Positions 35,183 through 43,937 of a DNA stretch of 64,000 bases are shown piece after piece. Source of the stretch: Acidobacteriota bacterium. GTDB taxonomy: Bacteria > Acidobacteriota > Blastocatellia > Pyrinomonadales > Pyrinomonadaceae. Location: the NCBI GenBank assembly GCA_003223935.1, contig QHXQ01000056.1, positions 27,612 through 91,611 on the forward strand. The letters are read 5' to 3'. Position 1 is the first letter of the stretch; each line of letters opens with the position of its first letter. Both the position numbers and the translations under genes were made by a program. The notes beneath the pieces are model-generated. The model was not told where the DNA came from. It saw only the letters and a program-made list of their open reading frames with translations, and ran no database searches.

Positions 35183-35620
35183 ATGGCCACAGGACAACGT
35201 GTTGACCCCTACAACAACTTCAATTTCTTAGTCGAGATTGACGGCATCACGCGCGCCGCCTTTCACGAAGTGAGCGGCTTTGATTCCACGATTGACGTGG
35301 TCGAGCACCGCGAAGGCGGCGAGAACACCACCATGCGCAAGCTGCCGGGCCAGACCAAGTACAGCAATATCGTCTTGAAGTGGGGCATCACAGACGATCT
35401 GGAGTTGTACACATGGCACCGGCAGGCTGTGTTGGGCAATCTGCAACGGCGCAACGGTTCTATCGTCGGGCTTGACAGGCAAGGCAACGAGATCGTGCGC
35501 TGGAACTTTTTCAATGCTTGGCCCAGCAAGTACGACGGCCCCGACTACAACGCCGAAGGCAACGACATCGCCATCGAGACGCTGGAACTGGCCCACGAAA
35601 AGGTTGAAAGGGTGAAGTAG
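35183..35620 (+). CDS. Inner tube protein (gp19/Afp1-like)
   Basis: A 145-residue tube subunit of the T4 gp19 / Hcp-like family. Diagnostic segments are DPYNNFNFLVEIDGITRAAFHEVSGF, GGENTTMRKLPGQTKYSNIVLKWG, and FFNAWPSKYDGPDYNAEGNDIAIETLELAHE. It follows the sheath gene by 19 bp with GGAAAGGA upstream of the ATG. It is the only tube gene recognised, so the tube is probably a homopolymer apart from the LysM adaptor. Confidence 0.95.
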   Translation: MATGQRVDPYNNFNFLVEIDGITRAAFHEVSGFDSTIDVVEHREGGENTTMRKLPGQTKYSNIVLKWGITDDLELYTWHRQAVLGNLQRRNGSIVGLDRQGNEIVRWNFFNAWPSKYDGPDYNAEGNDIAIETLELAHEKVERVK

Positions 35621-35622
35621 TT

Positions 35623-35988
35623 ATGTTTCAGACCGAATACGAATTCACGCTGCCGCTCGGCTACGTTGACGAGCACGGCAACCTGCACCGCGAAGGCGTG
35701 ATGCGACTGGCGACCGCCGCCGATGAAATTCTGCCGCTCAAAGACCCGCGCGTGCAGAAGAACCCGGCGTATTTAATCGTGATCCTGCTCTCGCGCGTCG
35801 TCACACGCTTGGGCGGCATCGAGGCGATCACGCCGCACAGCATCGAACAACTCTTCGCCGCTGACCTGTCGCATCTGCAAAGTCTCTACAACCAGATCAA
35901 TCAGGTGAACGGCGCGCAGCCCGCGGCCACATGCCCGCAGTGCCAACACACGTTCGCCTCGGAGCCGTTGGCCTTGGGGGGGTCTTAG
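35623..35988 (+). CDS. Small eCIS assembly protein (tail-assembly-chaperone-like)
   Basis: A 121-residue protein starting two bases after the tube gene. The segment FTLPLGYVDEHGNLHREGVMRLATAADEI and the downstream DPRVQKNPAYLIVILLSRVVTRLGGIEAITP resemble small proteins that follow the tube gene in contractile systems and are placed with tail assembly chaperones. The C-terminal CPQCQHTF pair could bind zinc with additional ligands. The role is inferred from position. Confidence 0.75.
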   Translation: MFQTEYEFTLPLGYVDEHGNLHREGVMRLATAADEILPLKDPRVQKNPAYLIVILLSRVVTRLGGIEAITPHSIEQLFAADLSHLQSLYNQINQVNGAQPAATCPQCQHTFASEPLALGGS

Positions 35989-36152
35989 GCTACCCCCTCG
36001 AACAACTGTATGAGGAGGTAGCCTTCGTCGCTTACCACTTCCATTGGCCGCACGATCAGGTGCTGAGTTTGGAGCACGCGGAGCGGCGGCGCTGGGTCGC
36101 GGAGATCTCCGACATCAATCGCCGCATCAACGGAGAGAAAGTGCTTTGCTGA
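35931..36152 (+). CDS. DUF6760-type small eCIS protein
   Basis: A short protein with core GYPLEQLYEEVAFVAYHFHWPHDQVLSLEHAERRRWVAEI, which I associate with DUF6760. It overlaps the upstream gene by 58 bp, using ATG 35931 (or GTG 35940). In phage systems such overlapping pairs beside the tube gene often encode the two assembly chaperones, and this pair may be the equivalent. No frameshift is required. Its stop codon overlaps the next gene's TTG start. Confidence 0.75.
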   Translation: MPAVPTHVRLGAVGLGGVLGYPLEQLYEEVAFVAYHFHWPHDQVLSLEHAERRRWVAEISDINRRINGEKVLC

Positions 36153-36829
36153 ATTGGCGCGACAAATTCAGATTTCACGCGCGCGAAGTTCGCCACCGCG
36201 CGACCGGGCTGCGCTGTGCGACGCGAGCCGCTTTGCGGCCATCGGCCATTGATTTCGCACGTCGCCTGTCGCTTCGTTATCAATCTTGGGCCGCAAGGTT
36301 GCCGCGTCTCATTCAAGTCTTGCCCGTGCTGCGCCCGATGTTGATAGAGCAACATCAACGCTACTCGATCAACTTGGCCCCGCGTCTGTCGCTTAACCTG
36401 CGGCGCGCGGAGACGATTCTTCGCTCACACGCACCAGCGCAAGCTGGCGGCGCTGAAGCTGAGAATCGGCGGCGCGCGCGGCCCGGCGAGGATTTAGTCC
36501 CGCGTATCTTCGCGCGCGCTGAGCGCGAGGAAGCGCGGCCTGCGCCCAATGGCCAGACGACGCAGAGAGTCCTTGCTCGGCCGAGCGCAACGCAAGCAGA
36601 GATAGCCAGCGTGCCGACAATGGAACGCGCACAGCACATCGCGTCTACTGCCATGAGCGAGCGCAACGCTTCGGCCAGACCGCAGAGTTTAGAGCCAGCC
36701 TCGTCGGACGTGAAGCGACGGACGAACGAGGTCATTCAAGTTCTTGATCTGAAGCAACTGACGAACGAGGTCATTCAAGTTCTTGATCGGCGCATCGTGG
36801 CCGCGCGCGAGCGGCTGGGCCGGATTTGA
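36146..36829 (+). CDS. Basic, unassigned eCIS protein with a 13-residue repeat
   Basis: About 227 residues, beginning LLNWRDKFRFHAREVRHRATGL, rich in Arg, Ala, Leu and Gln. The start is taken as TTG 36146, which overlaps the upstream TGA; the upstream in-frame part (from 36044) is a shadow of the DUF6760 gene. The N-terminal 100 residues are amphipathic helical and the middle (about 110-200) is disordered. Two copies of TNEVIQVLD lie near the C-terminus. No family is recognised. Its position between the assembly proteins and the baseplate adaptor would fit a linker or length-determining protein, but this is a guess. Confidence 0.6.
   Translation: MLNWRDKFRFHAREVRHRATGLRCATRAALRPSAIDFARRLSLRYQSWAARLPRLIQVLPVLRPMLIEQHQRYSINLAPRLSLNLRRAETILRSHAPAQAGGAEAENRRRARPGEDLVPRIFARAEREEARPAPNGQTTQRVLARPSATQAEIASVPTMERAQHIASTAMSERNASARPQSLEPASSDVKRRTNEVIQVLDLKQLTNEVIQVLDRRIVAARERLGRI
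36721..36787 (+). repeat. Two 28-bp direct repeats inside the basic eCIS protein gene
   Basis: The 28-mer beginning GACGAACGAGGTCATTCAAG occurs at 36721-36748 and 36760-36787, identical, with an 11-bp spacer. The 39-bp period keeps the frame and duplicates the peptide TNEVIQVLD. The identity indicates recent expansion. Confidence 0.9.
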
Positions 36830-36847
36830 CGCCGAAAGGATGCACTC

Positions 36848-37537
36848 ATGCCCTCATTGGAGAAGGCCATCATTATCAATACCGTGACGGGTGAACGTGT
36901 GCCGGTGATGTTCAATCCTGAAGAGTACAGCGTCAGCCGCGACATCAACTATGCGCAGACAGCCATCTACGGGCTGAGCGCGCCGCTCCTACAGTTCGTT
37001 CACGGGAACATGCAGACCCTTGAGATGGAACTGTTCTTAGATACCTATGAAAAACACCGCGAAGGTAATCGCACGCTCAATGCGGCCGGCGCAGACGTGC
37101 GCCAGTTGACGCGCAAGATCACAGACCTGATGAACATCAACCCGGGCACGCACGCGCCGCCCGTGCTGCTCTTCACTTGGGCCTCGTTGTCTTTCACCTG
37201 CGTGCTGGCGCGCGCCAATCAACGCTTCATCATGTTTCTGCCTGACGGCACGCCTGTGCGCGCGCGGCTGCAAGTCACCTTCAACGAGTTCCGTAACACA
37301 GAGCTTCAAGTTAAAGAGATCAAGCCCGAGACCGCAGATTATTCCAAGCTCCACGTTGTTACTCAGGGCGAGACGCTGAGCATGATCGCGTACCGGCAAT
37401 ACGGCAACCCGGCCCTTTGGCGGCCGATTGCCATGCTCAATGACATTGACGATACGCGCAGTTTGCCAGTGGGCTTGCGGCTGCTCGTGCCGCGCTTACC
37501 GTTTCGTGATGTCGAGACAGGCGAGGTTTATCAGTGA
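36848..37537 (+). CDS. LysM-containing tube-baseplate adaptor (Afp7-like)
   Basis: A 229-residue protein. Residues 1-160 have the CIS tube/gp53-like pattern (EKAIIINTVTGERVPVMFNPEEYSVSRDINYAQ, LEMELFLDTYE, RFIMFLPDGTPVRARLQVTFNEF). Residues about 172-225 are a LysM domain (VVTQGETLSMIAYRQYGNPALWRPIAMLNDI). In Afp/PVC particles this protein joins the tube to the hub. AAAGGA lies 8 bp before the ATG. It overlaps the hub gene by 4 bp (GTGA). Confidence 0.92.
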   Translation: MPSLEKAIIINTVTGERVPVMFNPEEYSVSRDINYAQTAIYGLSAPLLQFVHGNMQTLEMELFLDTYEKHREGNRTLNAAGADVRQLTRKITDLMNINPGTHAPPVLLFTWASLSFTCVLARANQRFIMFLPDGTPVRARLQVTFNEFRNTELQVKEIKPETADYSKLHVVTQGETLSMIAYRQYGNPALWRPIAMLNDIDDTRSLPVGLRLLVPRLPFRDVETGEVYQ

Positions 37538-38748
37538 CGACGACCCCATATTTTGCGCCGGATTTTAACGTCTCTATTGGCGGCGGCCCAATTCCAGAGG
37601 CCATGCGTGCTTCCATTACAGGCATACAGCAGCAGAGCGGCCTTGAAGGCGCAGACCGCGTCGAACTTAGTCTCGTCAACGAAGGCTTTCGTTGGTCGGA
37701 GCACCAACTGTTGCGGCTCGATACCAAACTCGCGCTGGAGATCGGTTATGCGCCGGATCAATTGCGGCATGTTTTCACCGGCCAGATTGTGAGCCAGTCG
37801 GCCAGTTTTCCGAGCAACGGTCTGCCCACGCTCACCATCGCCGCGCAAGATCGTCGCCATCGCCAGCAAGAGGGCGCGCGTGTCCGTTCGTTCGGCATTC
37901 CCATCCCTACGTTCGGCGTCATCCCGATTCTCCCTGACATAGCGGTCGCCCTCCCCGTCGCCGGAGAAGACGGTCTCTCTGCGGACTTTGAGCCGATAGG
38001 CGCGATCATCTCCATTGTCTTGTCCGCCGTAGAGGCCGCAGGCACACTTGGCGATCCGATTGAACTCCAAAAGCTGGTGCGCAAACAGGAGGGCGAGAGC
38101 AATTACGAATTTCTCGCGCGGCTCGCGCGCGAAAACGGCTGGGAGATGTTTATTGATCACACGGCATCCGCCGACGGACTGCTGTTGCGTTTCTTCTCAT
38201 CGGCCAGCGCACAGCAAGCGGACGTGACGCTCACCTATGGCCGGTCGCTGATAGATTTCAATCCGCGCATCAGCAATGTCGGCCAGATCGCTTCCGTTAC
38301 GGCCTTCGTCTGGATCGCGCGCATCAAGATGCGACTGGCCATTACGATCAGTTGGCAGTGGGAGCCGCCATATTTGAGCCTGAACTTCGGCTTCGGCGCT
38401 GCGCCGGGCGCGACAGGCCCATCAAGTGTGCTCATTGAAGAGCCGATTGCGCTCGCGTCCGTGCCGCGCAAGCTCATCAAAACCCTGATTCCCAAACTCA
38501 ACAAATATATGACTGGCACGGGTAGCACCGTCGGCGATCCGCGCATTCAAGCCGGCAAGGTGCTCAGGCTTGATGGCTTGGAGTCGCGCTTTAACGGCCT
38601 CTATCGCGTGACTTCGGCCACGCACACCATTGACAGCAGCGGTTATCGCACGAGCTTCGAGGTGCATAGAGAGCTTCTCGACCTACCGCTTCCGGCGGGG
38701 TCAAGCGCGCCTGTTAAGTTCCAACCTACATTCGGCGGCGTCAGTTGA
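37534..38748 (+). CDS. Baseplate hub protein, phage late-control D / gp27-like
   Basis: A 404-residue hub subunit with the GPD pattern: DFNVSIGGGPIPEAMRASITGIQQQSGLEGADRVELSLVN at the N-terminus, FTGQIVSQSASFP and LTIAAQDRRHRQQ next. The middle segment NYEFLARLARENGWEMFID is highly typical of gpD/VgrG hubs. The C-terminal domain (VLRLDGLESRFNGLYRVTSATHTIDSSGYRTSFEVHRE) is complete. A GTG start overlaps the adaptor's stop. Together with the next gene it forms a split VgrG (hub plus spike). Confidence 0.93.
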   Translation: MTTTPYFAPDFNVSIGGGPIPEAMRASITGIQQQSGLEGADRVELSLVNEGFRWSEHQLLRLDTKLALEIGYAPDQLRHVFTGQIVSQSASFPSNGLPTLTIAAQDRRHRQQEGARVRSFGIPIPTFGVIPILPDIAVALPVAGEDGLSADFEPIGAIISIVLSAVEAAGTLGDPIELQKLVRKQEGESNYEFLARLARENGWEMFIDHTASADGLLLRFFSSASAQQADVTLTYGRSLIDFNPRISNVGQIASVTAFVWIARIKMRLAITISWQWEPPYLSLNFGFGAAPGATGPSSVLIEEPIALASVPRKLIKTLIPKLNKYMTGTGSTVGDPRIQAGKVLRLDGLESRFNGLYRVTSATHTIDSSGYRTSFEVHRELLDLPLPAGSSAPVKFQPTFGGVS

Positions 38749-38762
38749 AGGAGCAACAGCAG

Positions 38763-39554
38763 ATGGCCTTAGAGATGTTAGAGCGTACATCGGAGGAGAC
38801 CAATAATCCTGATCGCCGGATTACGGGCGTCGCGGTCGGCCAAGTGCTTGATAACACCGATGTGCTGACGATGGGGCGTGTACAGATACAACTGCCATGG
38901 CTAGACATGCCACTTTGGGCGCGCGTCGCCGTGCTCATGGCCGGCCCCAATCGCGGCACATTCTTTATTCCGCAGCCCGGCGACGAAGTGCTCGTGGCTT
39001 TCAATCACGGCGACATACGCGAGCCGTTCGTCATCGGCAGTCTGTGGAACGGTGTGGATCAACCGCCCGCCACCGGCTTAGGCGATGCGGTCTCCAAGCG
39101 TCTGATTCGCACGCCGGCAGGTCTTGAGCTTGAGTTCGACGATAAGAAGACATCGGTCACGATCACGATCAAACAGCAGCAGTTGAGTACCGACGGCGGC
39201 TCGGCCAGCGCGAGTGACGCAAAGGCAGACGATAAGGGCAAAGAGACCGTGCCCACAATCTTCCTCGACTCGAAACTCATCAAGCTCAAACGGGCCAAAG
39301 GCGACAAAGAGGATGATGAAGAGCAGGTGATCAAGATCGACAAAGACGGCATCACGATCAAGACCAAAAAGAAAGATGAGAAGAAGGAGCGCGAAGTTAT
39401 TTTGAACAAGGATGGCATCACGCTCAAGGTTAAAAAGGGAGACCTCATCCTCAAAGTTGAAGATGAAGGCAAGCTTCAACTTGAAGCCGAGCGGATCGAG
39501 ATTAAAGCCAAGTCAGATTGTGCCATTAAGGGACATCCGATCAGGCTCAATTGA
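38763..39554 (+). CDS. Baseplate spike protein, gpV/gp5 OB-fold with beta-helix
   Basis: A 263-residue spike subunit. The N-terminal OB fold (GVAVGQVLDNTDVLTMGRVQIQLPWLD, PQPGDEVLVAFNHGDIREPFVIGSLWNG) is the VgrG/gp5 signature. Residues about 100-260 form a charged triple-stranded beta-helix with repeating KDGITIKTK and KDGITLKVKKGDLILKVE units, the membrane-piercing shaft. Start ATG 38763 has GAAGGAG upstream and is preferred to the TTG at 38745. It is followed directly by the PAAR tip gene. Confidence 0.93.
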   Translation: MALEMLERTSEETNNPDRRITGVAVGQVLDNTDVLTMGRVQIQLPWLDMPLWARVAVLMAGPNRGTFFIPQPGDEVLVAFNHGDIREPFVIGSLWNGVDQPPATGLGDAVSKRLIRTPAGLELEFDDKKTSVTITIKQQQLSTDGGSASASDAKADDKGKETVPTIFLDSKLIKLKRAKGDKEDDEEQVIKIDKDGITIKTKKKDEKKEREVILNKDGITLKVKKGDLILKVEDEGKLQLEAERIEIKAKSDCAIKGHPIRLN

Positions 39555-39568
39555 GGGGCGAACGAATT

Positions 39569-39850
39569 ATGCCACCGGCGGCCAAGATTCAAGCGGCGAC
39601 CAATCATCCGGGGCACATCGCCGGCCCCGGCGCAAGTGAAGTGCTCATCGGCGGCACACCGGCGGCCATCGTCGGTGATAAGCACATCTGTGCGCTGCCG
39701 CCAAAAGCCGGCCCGCATCCACCCTCGCCGATTGTGTTGGGGAGCAAGACAGTCCTCATCCAAGGGTCTCCGGCCGCGCGGCTAGGCGACATTGTCGGTT
39801 GCGGCGCAAAGATTATTCAGGGCGACACGAGCGTGTTGATTGGAGGTTAG
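39569..39850 (+). CDS. PAAR-domain spike tip
   Basis: A 93-residue minimal PAAR protein that caps the spike. The pattern NHPGHIAGPGASEVLIGGTPAAIVGDKHICALPP ... VLIQGSPAARLGDIVGCGAKIIQGDTSVLIGG is characteristic. His (about 15), His, Cys and Cys are available as zinc ligands at the apex. There is no C-terminal toxin extension, so cargo is not carried by the tip. ATG 39569 is chosen over TTG 39551. Confidence 0.93.
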   Translation: MPPAAKIQAATNHPGHIAGPGASEVLIGGTPAAIVGDKHICALPPKAGPHPPSPIVLGSKTVLIQGSPAARLGDIVGCGAKIIQGDTSVLIGG

Positions 39851-39853
39851 ACG

Positions 39854-40267
39854 GTGGCGCGCGAAGCGGACGACAAAGCGTTTCTTGGTCGGGGCTGGGC
39901 CTTTCCTGTGCGGCTGGCGGCAGACGGCGAGATCGCCCTCGCCGCTTACGAAGATGATGTGCGCGAAGCCGTGCGCATCATTCTCGGCACGATTCAGGGC
40001 GAGCGCGCGATGCGGCCGGATTTCGGCGCTGGCCTGCATGCTCTGGTCTTTGAGCCGCTCAACACGACCACCATGGCGCTTGTGCGCCATCGCGTCGAAG
40101 AGGCGCTCGTCATCTGGGAGCCGCGCATTGATCACATCACCGTGCAGCTCACAGCCGAGCCGACGCAAGGCCGTCTCTTGATCGATATTCGCTACCGCGT
40201 GCGCGATACCAACACGTTCTACAACCTTGTCTATCCGTTCTACCTATTGGAGGGCGAGCGAACTTGA
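39854..40267 (+). CDS. gp25-like baseplate wedge protein (Afp9-like)
   Basis: A 137-residue wedge and sheath-initiation subunit. The family pattern is clear: GRGWAFPVRLAADGEIALAAYEDDVREAVRIILGTIQGERAMRPDFGAGLHALVFEPLN, with the conserved EPRI element downstream. It starts at a GTG three bases after the PAAR gene and overlaps the next gene by 4 bp (TTGA). Confidence 0.94.
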   Translation: MAREADDKAFLGRGWAFPVRLAADGEIALAAYEDDVREAVRIILGTIQGERAMRPDFGAGLHALVFEPLNTTTMALVRHRVEEALVIWEPRIDHITVQLTAEPTQGRLLIDIRYRVRDTNTFYNLVYPFYLLEGERT

Positions 40268-43200
40268 GAGACAGCGAGACGCCCATACTCGATGCACGCG
40301 ATGCGGCAGAGATGCTGCGCGAGTTGCTGACGCGCGCGCCCGGCTACGTGCCGGAGTTGAAACCCGCCAGCGGGCGAGCCGCGCACGCGCTCATGCAGAT
40401 TTTCGCGCGCTACATGCAGTTGACGACTGAGCGGCTGAATCAAGCGCCGGAGAAGAACCTGCTCGGCTTTCTGGACCTGCTCGGCGTCAGTCTGATCCCG
40501 GCGCAAGCCGCCCGCGCGCCCGTTGTGTTTCAACCTGTGCCGACTGTCGTCAACAGTCGAATTGAAGCGCGCACGCGCGTCGGGGCTAAGGTGCCAGACC
40601 GGCCATCGCCCATCATCTTTGAGACGGAGAAGGCTATCGCGCTGGCAGCAGCGCGTCTGCTTCAGGTCTGCACGCTTTGGCCCTCAGATGATAGCTTTGC
40701 GGATCATTCAAACGACCTCGCGGGTCAACACGCATTCACCCTGTTCAAAACGCGCCAGCCCATCGCGCACGAATTTTATCTAGCGCATCAAACACTCTTC
40801 GCCTTCAACAGCGGCGCGACCATCGAGATCGAGTTTCACTTGAACACACCTGCAAGCCAGCCGCTCAAGCTCGCTTGGGAACATTGGGACGGGCAGGCGT
40901 GGCGTCAGTTCAAGCCGTTCGATAGTCGAGACCAGCGCGCCAGTCAGGATGGCACGGCGGGACTGACGCGCAGCGGCGTCATCGCCTTGCGCGCAGAGTG
41001 CGGCAAGTCAGAGCAGACAACCGTTAAAGGTCTCGCCGCTTACTGGGTGCGCGCACGGCTTGACCAACCGCTCCCGCCTGACCCGTCGGTAGTCTTGCCC
41101 GTCGTAGATCGCATCAGGCTGCGCAGCTTCATCGAGCGGCCGCTCAAATACGATCCGCCCCCGCTCATCCTGCTTCCGCTTGGTAGCAGTCGGCGCTGCA
41201 TCGGCCCCGTCAAACCCGACCGCGGTTTCGCCAACGGCGCGACGCTCAATCTAAGCGGCGCATTCTTCCCGTTCGGCAAAGCTCCCGACCTCGACAGCGC
41301 TTTTTATCTGAGTAGCGCCGAAGTCTTCAACAAGTCCGGCGCTTCAGTCCAACTCTGCTTCGCGCGCGTCACGACGCCGGAAGAGGAAGCAGACAAGCTT
41401 GGCGATCAATACGAGATCGTGGCGAACGATGCGCTCAAGACGATGATGGACTTGGCGCGCACAGCAGCCGGCACGATAAAAGAGACAGCCGAAGAGTTGC
41501 GCGCGGCAACCGCGATTATGTTCGGCATTGCCGATGCAGCACTCAACGACTTGGATAAAGCCCTCAAGCAATTCAAAGACTTCTCGCAAATCAAAGACCT
41601 CAAAGACAAGACTGAGAAAGTAGCTGACTTCATTGCTAAGGCTGTGACACCCGGCAGTTCCGACCCCACCACCAAAACGCTGGTCGAAAGCTCTATGAAG
41701 GCAGCCAGCCACGCAATGGAGATACTCACGACGCTCAGCCAACTATCGCCGCTCAATGCTGCGATAGTTGCGGGGGCCGAGCCGCCCACCTTGCAGCCGC
41801 CGATCTTGATCTGGGAATACTGGGACGGCGAGCGTTGGCAAACACTGCTTGGCCCGGACGAGAAGAGCGATCTCTTAAATTTGAAACAGTCCGGCGAGAT
41901 CAAATTCAACGTGCCGGCGGACATGGCAGAGCTTGAGGTTAACGGTGTCAGCGCGCGTTGGCTGCGCGCTCGTCTGTCGAGTGGCAGCTATAACCGGCTG
42001 CGCATTGTGAGTTGGCTCGACACGCAGACCAATGACCTTCACTACTACCCGATCATCGAAGCCAGAGCGCCGGGCTTGAAAGATTTATTTCTCGGTTACA
42101 CCTATCACTCGCCGTGGCAGTTGCCGGAACAGTGTCTGAGTTTCAACGATTTTCGATTCGAGGTGCAAACCCAAAATGTGCGCGGGCATGGCGCGCTCTG
42201 CATGCCCTTTCGGCCTGTCGCCGATGCGACCCCGGCGCTCTATCTCGGCTTTGATCTCCCGTTGCCGAATGATTCGGTCAGTCTCTACTTCGACCTCGCA
42301 GAGCGCGAGCAGACGGGCAGCGCCTTCGTGTGGGAGGCTTGGGATGGAGTTGCTTGGCGTGAGTTAAGCGTCACGGACGAGACGGCGGGCCTCACAAGGA
42401 GCGGGGTGCTCTCTTTCATCCCGCCTGAGATTGCGCCGCGCCCGCAAGCGCGCGTAAGCCTTGCAAGGGACAATCTGATTGTCACCACGAGCGCCATGGA
42501 AGCGGCGGCGTTTCGCGCCGGCAACCAAGTCGTCATCAAGCAGGATCAGTCTAGTGAGCTGGCGACGATCCAACAGGTTGACGGCGCGCGGCTGCTGCTT
42601 GAGACCCCGCTCGTTAATACCTACACCAACGGTTCTGTCAGTGTGGCCGCGTTGCCGCGCTTCGGTGCGCCGCTCGATTGGGCGCGCGCGCGCCTCAGAG
42701 AAGCAGATTCGCCCGGCGAGATCGAAATGGCTGGCATCTATCTCAATGCCGCATGGGTCTCACAAGTCCAGACTATTAATGACGAACTACTCGGCTCCGG
42801 CACAGGCCAGCCCAATCAAAGTTTGTTCTTCGCGCAGACCCCGGTGCTGCCCGGCGAACAGATCGAGATTCGTGAATTGGAAGGCGCGCGCGCTCATGTG
42901 GAGTTTCCACTGCTCAAAGAGAGAGCGCTCAAACAAGGCTTGAACGAAAACGACCTGCGCACGGCCGCCGATCGAAACACCGGTCGCATCACAGAGGTCT
43001 GGGTTCGCTGGCAAGCCCGCCCGCATCTCTATTTTTCTGGGCCTGAGGATCGCCACTACGTTGTCGAGCGTGCGCGCGGGCGACTCATTTTTGGCGACGG
43101 CAAAAACGGCCAACTGCCGACCGTCGGCGCAAACAATATCCGCGCTCGCTTCTACCAAACCAGCAACGGGCTAGTGGGCAACGTGCCCGCAGGCAAGATC

Positions 43201-43908
43201 AAACAGGTGCTTGGAGCTTTGACGCTGGCGCAATCGGTCAACAATCCGCGTGCGGCCGAAGGCGGAGCCGAAGCCGAGTTGCCGCAAAGCATCCGTGTGC
43301 GCGGGCCGCAAATCTTGCGGCATCAAGAGCGCGCTTTGTCGGTGCGCGACTATGAGGCGCTCGCGCTGGCTGCCTCGCCCGCAGTGGCTGTGGCGCGCGC
43401 CTTACCGGCTCGGACGCATGACGGGCGGCCCGCGCCCGGCTGGGTCACGCTCATCATCGTGCCGCACAGCCAAGAAGCGCGCCCGCAGCCCTCTTTCGAG
43501 TTACGTCGTCAGGTCAGAGACTACTTAGCCGCGCGTGCGCCGGCGACCGTGCAGGCGGCGCGGATTGAAATCGCCGGCCCAAATTATCTGCCTGTCGGCG
43601 TGGCCGCGATTGTCGCGCCGCGAGATGCGAGCGAGGCGGGACTTGTCCAACAGCGTGTGCGCGCCGCAATGGAAACATTCCTGCACCCGTTGACGGGTGG
43701 GCCCCGTGGGCGCGGTTGGCCGTTTGGCCGCAACGTCTATCTCTCCGACGTGGCGGCCATCATCGAAGCCGTTCAAGGTGTGGACTACGTCAAAGAGTTG
43801 GAGTTGTTGTCGGGCGATGCACCCGTCGGCGAAGAGGTCGTCGTGCCGCAGGATCGTATCGTGGTGTCGGGGCCGCTCAAGATCGAGATGCACGCCGCCG
43901 AAAGATGA
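40264..43908 (+). CDS. Large baseplate J-like protein (Afp11-like)
   Basis: A 1214-residue wedge protein. The C-terminal part (about 920-1210) holds the baseplate-J signature: RGRLIFGDGKNGQLPTVGANNIRARFYQTSNGLVGNVPAG, LSVRDYEALALAASPAVAVARA, and GWPFGRNVYLSDVAAIIEAVQGVDYVKEL. Three copies of a beta module (WEHWDGQAW at about 205, WEYWDGERW at 517, WEAWDGVAW at 690) precede it. A helical, coiled-coil-like insertion at about 385-500 separates the first two. It is unusually long for the family because of these modules. The TTG start overlaps the upstream stop. Confidence 0.9.
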   Translation: MRDSETPILDARDAAEMLRELLTRAPGYVPELKPASGRAAHALMQIFARYMQLTTERLNQAPEKNLLGFLDLLGVSLIPAQAARAPVVFQPVPTVVNSRIEARTRVGAKVPDRPSPIIFETEKAIALAAARLLQVCTLWPSDDSFADHSNDLAGQHAFTLFKTRQPIAHEFYLAHQTLFAFNSGATIEIEFHLNTPASQPLKLAWEHWDGQAWRQFKPFDSRDQRASQDGTAGLTRSGVIALRAECGKSEQTTVKGLAAYWVRARLDQPLPPDPSVVLPVVDRIRLRSFIERPLKYDPPPLILLPLGSSRRCIGPVKPDRGFANGATLNLSGAFFPFGKAPDLDSAFYLSSAEVFNKSGASVQLCFARVTTPEEEADKLGDQYEIVANDALKTMMDLARTAAGTIKETAEELRAATAIMFGIADAALNDLDKALKQFKDFSQIKDLKDKTEKVADFIAKAVTPGSSDPTTKTLVESSMKAASHAMEILTTLSQLSPLNAAIVAGAEPPTLQPPILIWEYWDGERWQTLLGPDEKSDLLNLKQSGEIKFNVPADMAELEVNGVSARWLRARLSSGSYNRLRIVSWLDTQTNDLHYYPIIEARAPGLKDLFLGYTYHSPWQLPEQCLSFNDFRFEVQTQNVRGHGALCMPFRPVADATPALYLGFDLPLPNDSVSLYFDLAEREQTGSAFVWEAWDGVAWRELSVTDETAGLTRSGVLSFIPPEIAPRPQARVSLARDNLIVTTSAMEAAAFRAGNQVVIKQDQSSELATIQQVDGARLLLETPLVNTYTNGSVSVAALPRFGAPLDWARARLREADSPGEIEMAGIYLNAAWVSQVQTINDELLGSGTGQPNQSLFFAQTPVLPGEQIEIRELEGARAHVEFPLLKERALKQGLNENDLRTAADRNTGRITEVWVRWQARPHLYFSGPEDRHYVVERARGRLIFGDGKNGQLPTVGANNIRARFYQTSNGLVGNVPAGKIKQVLGALTLAQSVNNPRAAEGGAEAELPQSIRVRGPQILRHQERALSVRDYEALALAASPAVAVARALPARTHDGRPAPGWVTLIIVPHSQEARPQPSFELRRQVRDYLAARAPATVQAARIEIAGPNYLPVGVAAIVAPRDASEAGLVQQRVRAAMETFLHPLTGGPRGRGWPFGRNVYLSDVAAIIEAVQGVDYVKELELLSGDAPVGEEVVVPQDRIVVSGPLKIEMHAAER

Positions 43909-43937
43909 ACGACGCCTGAGAGAAGATCATAAAGATC

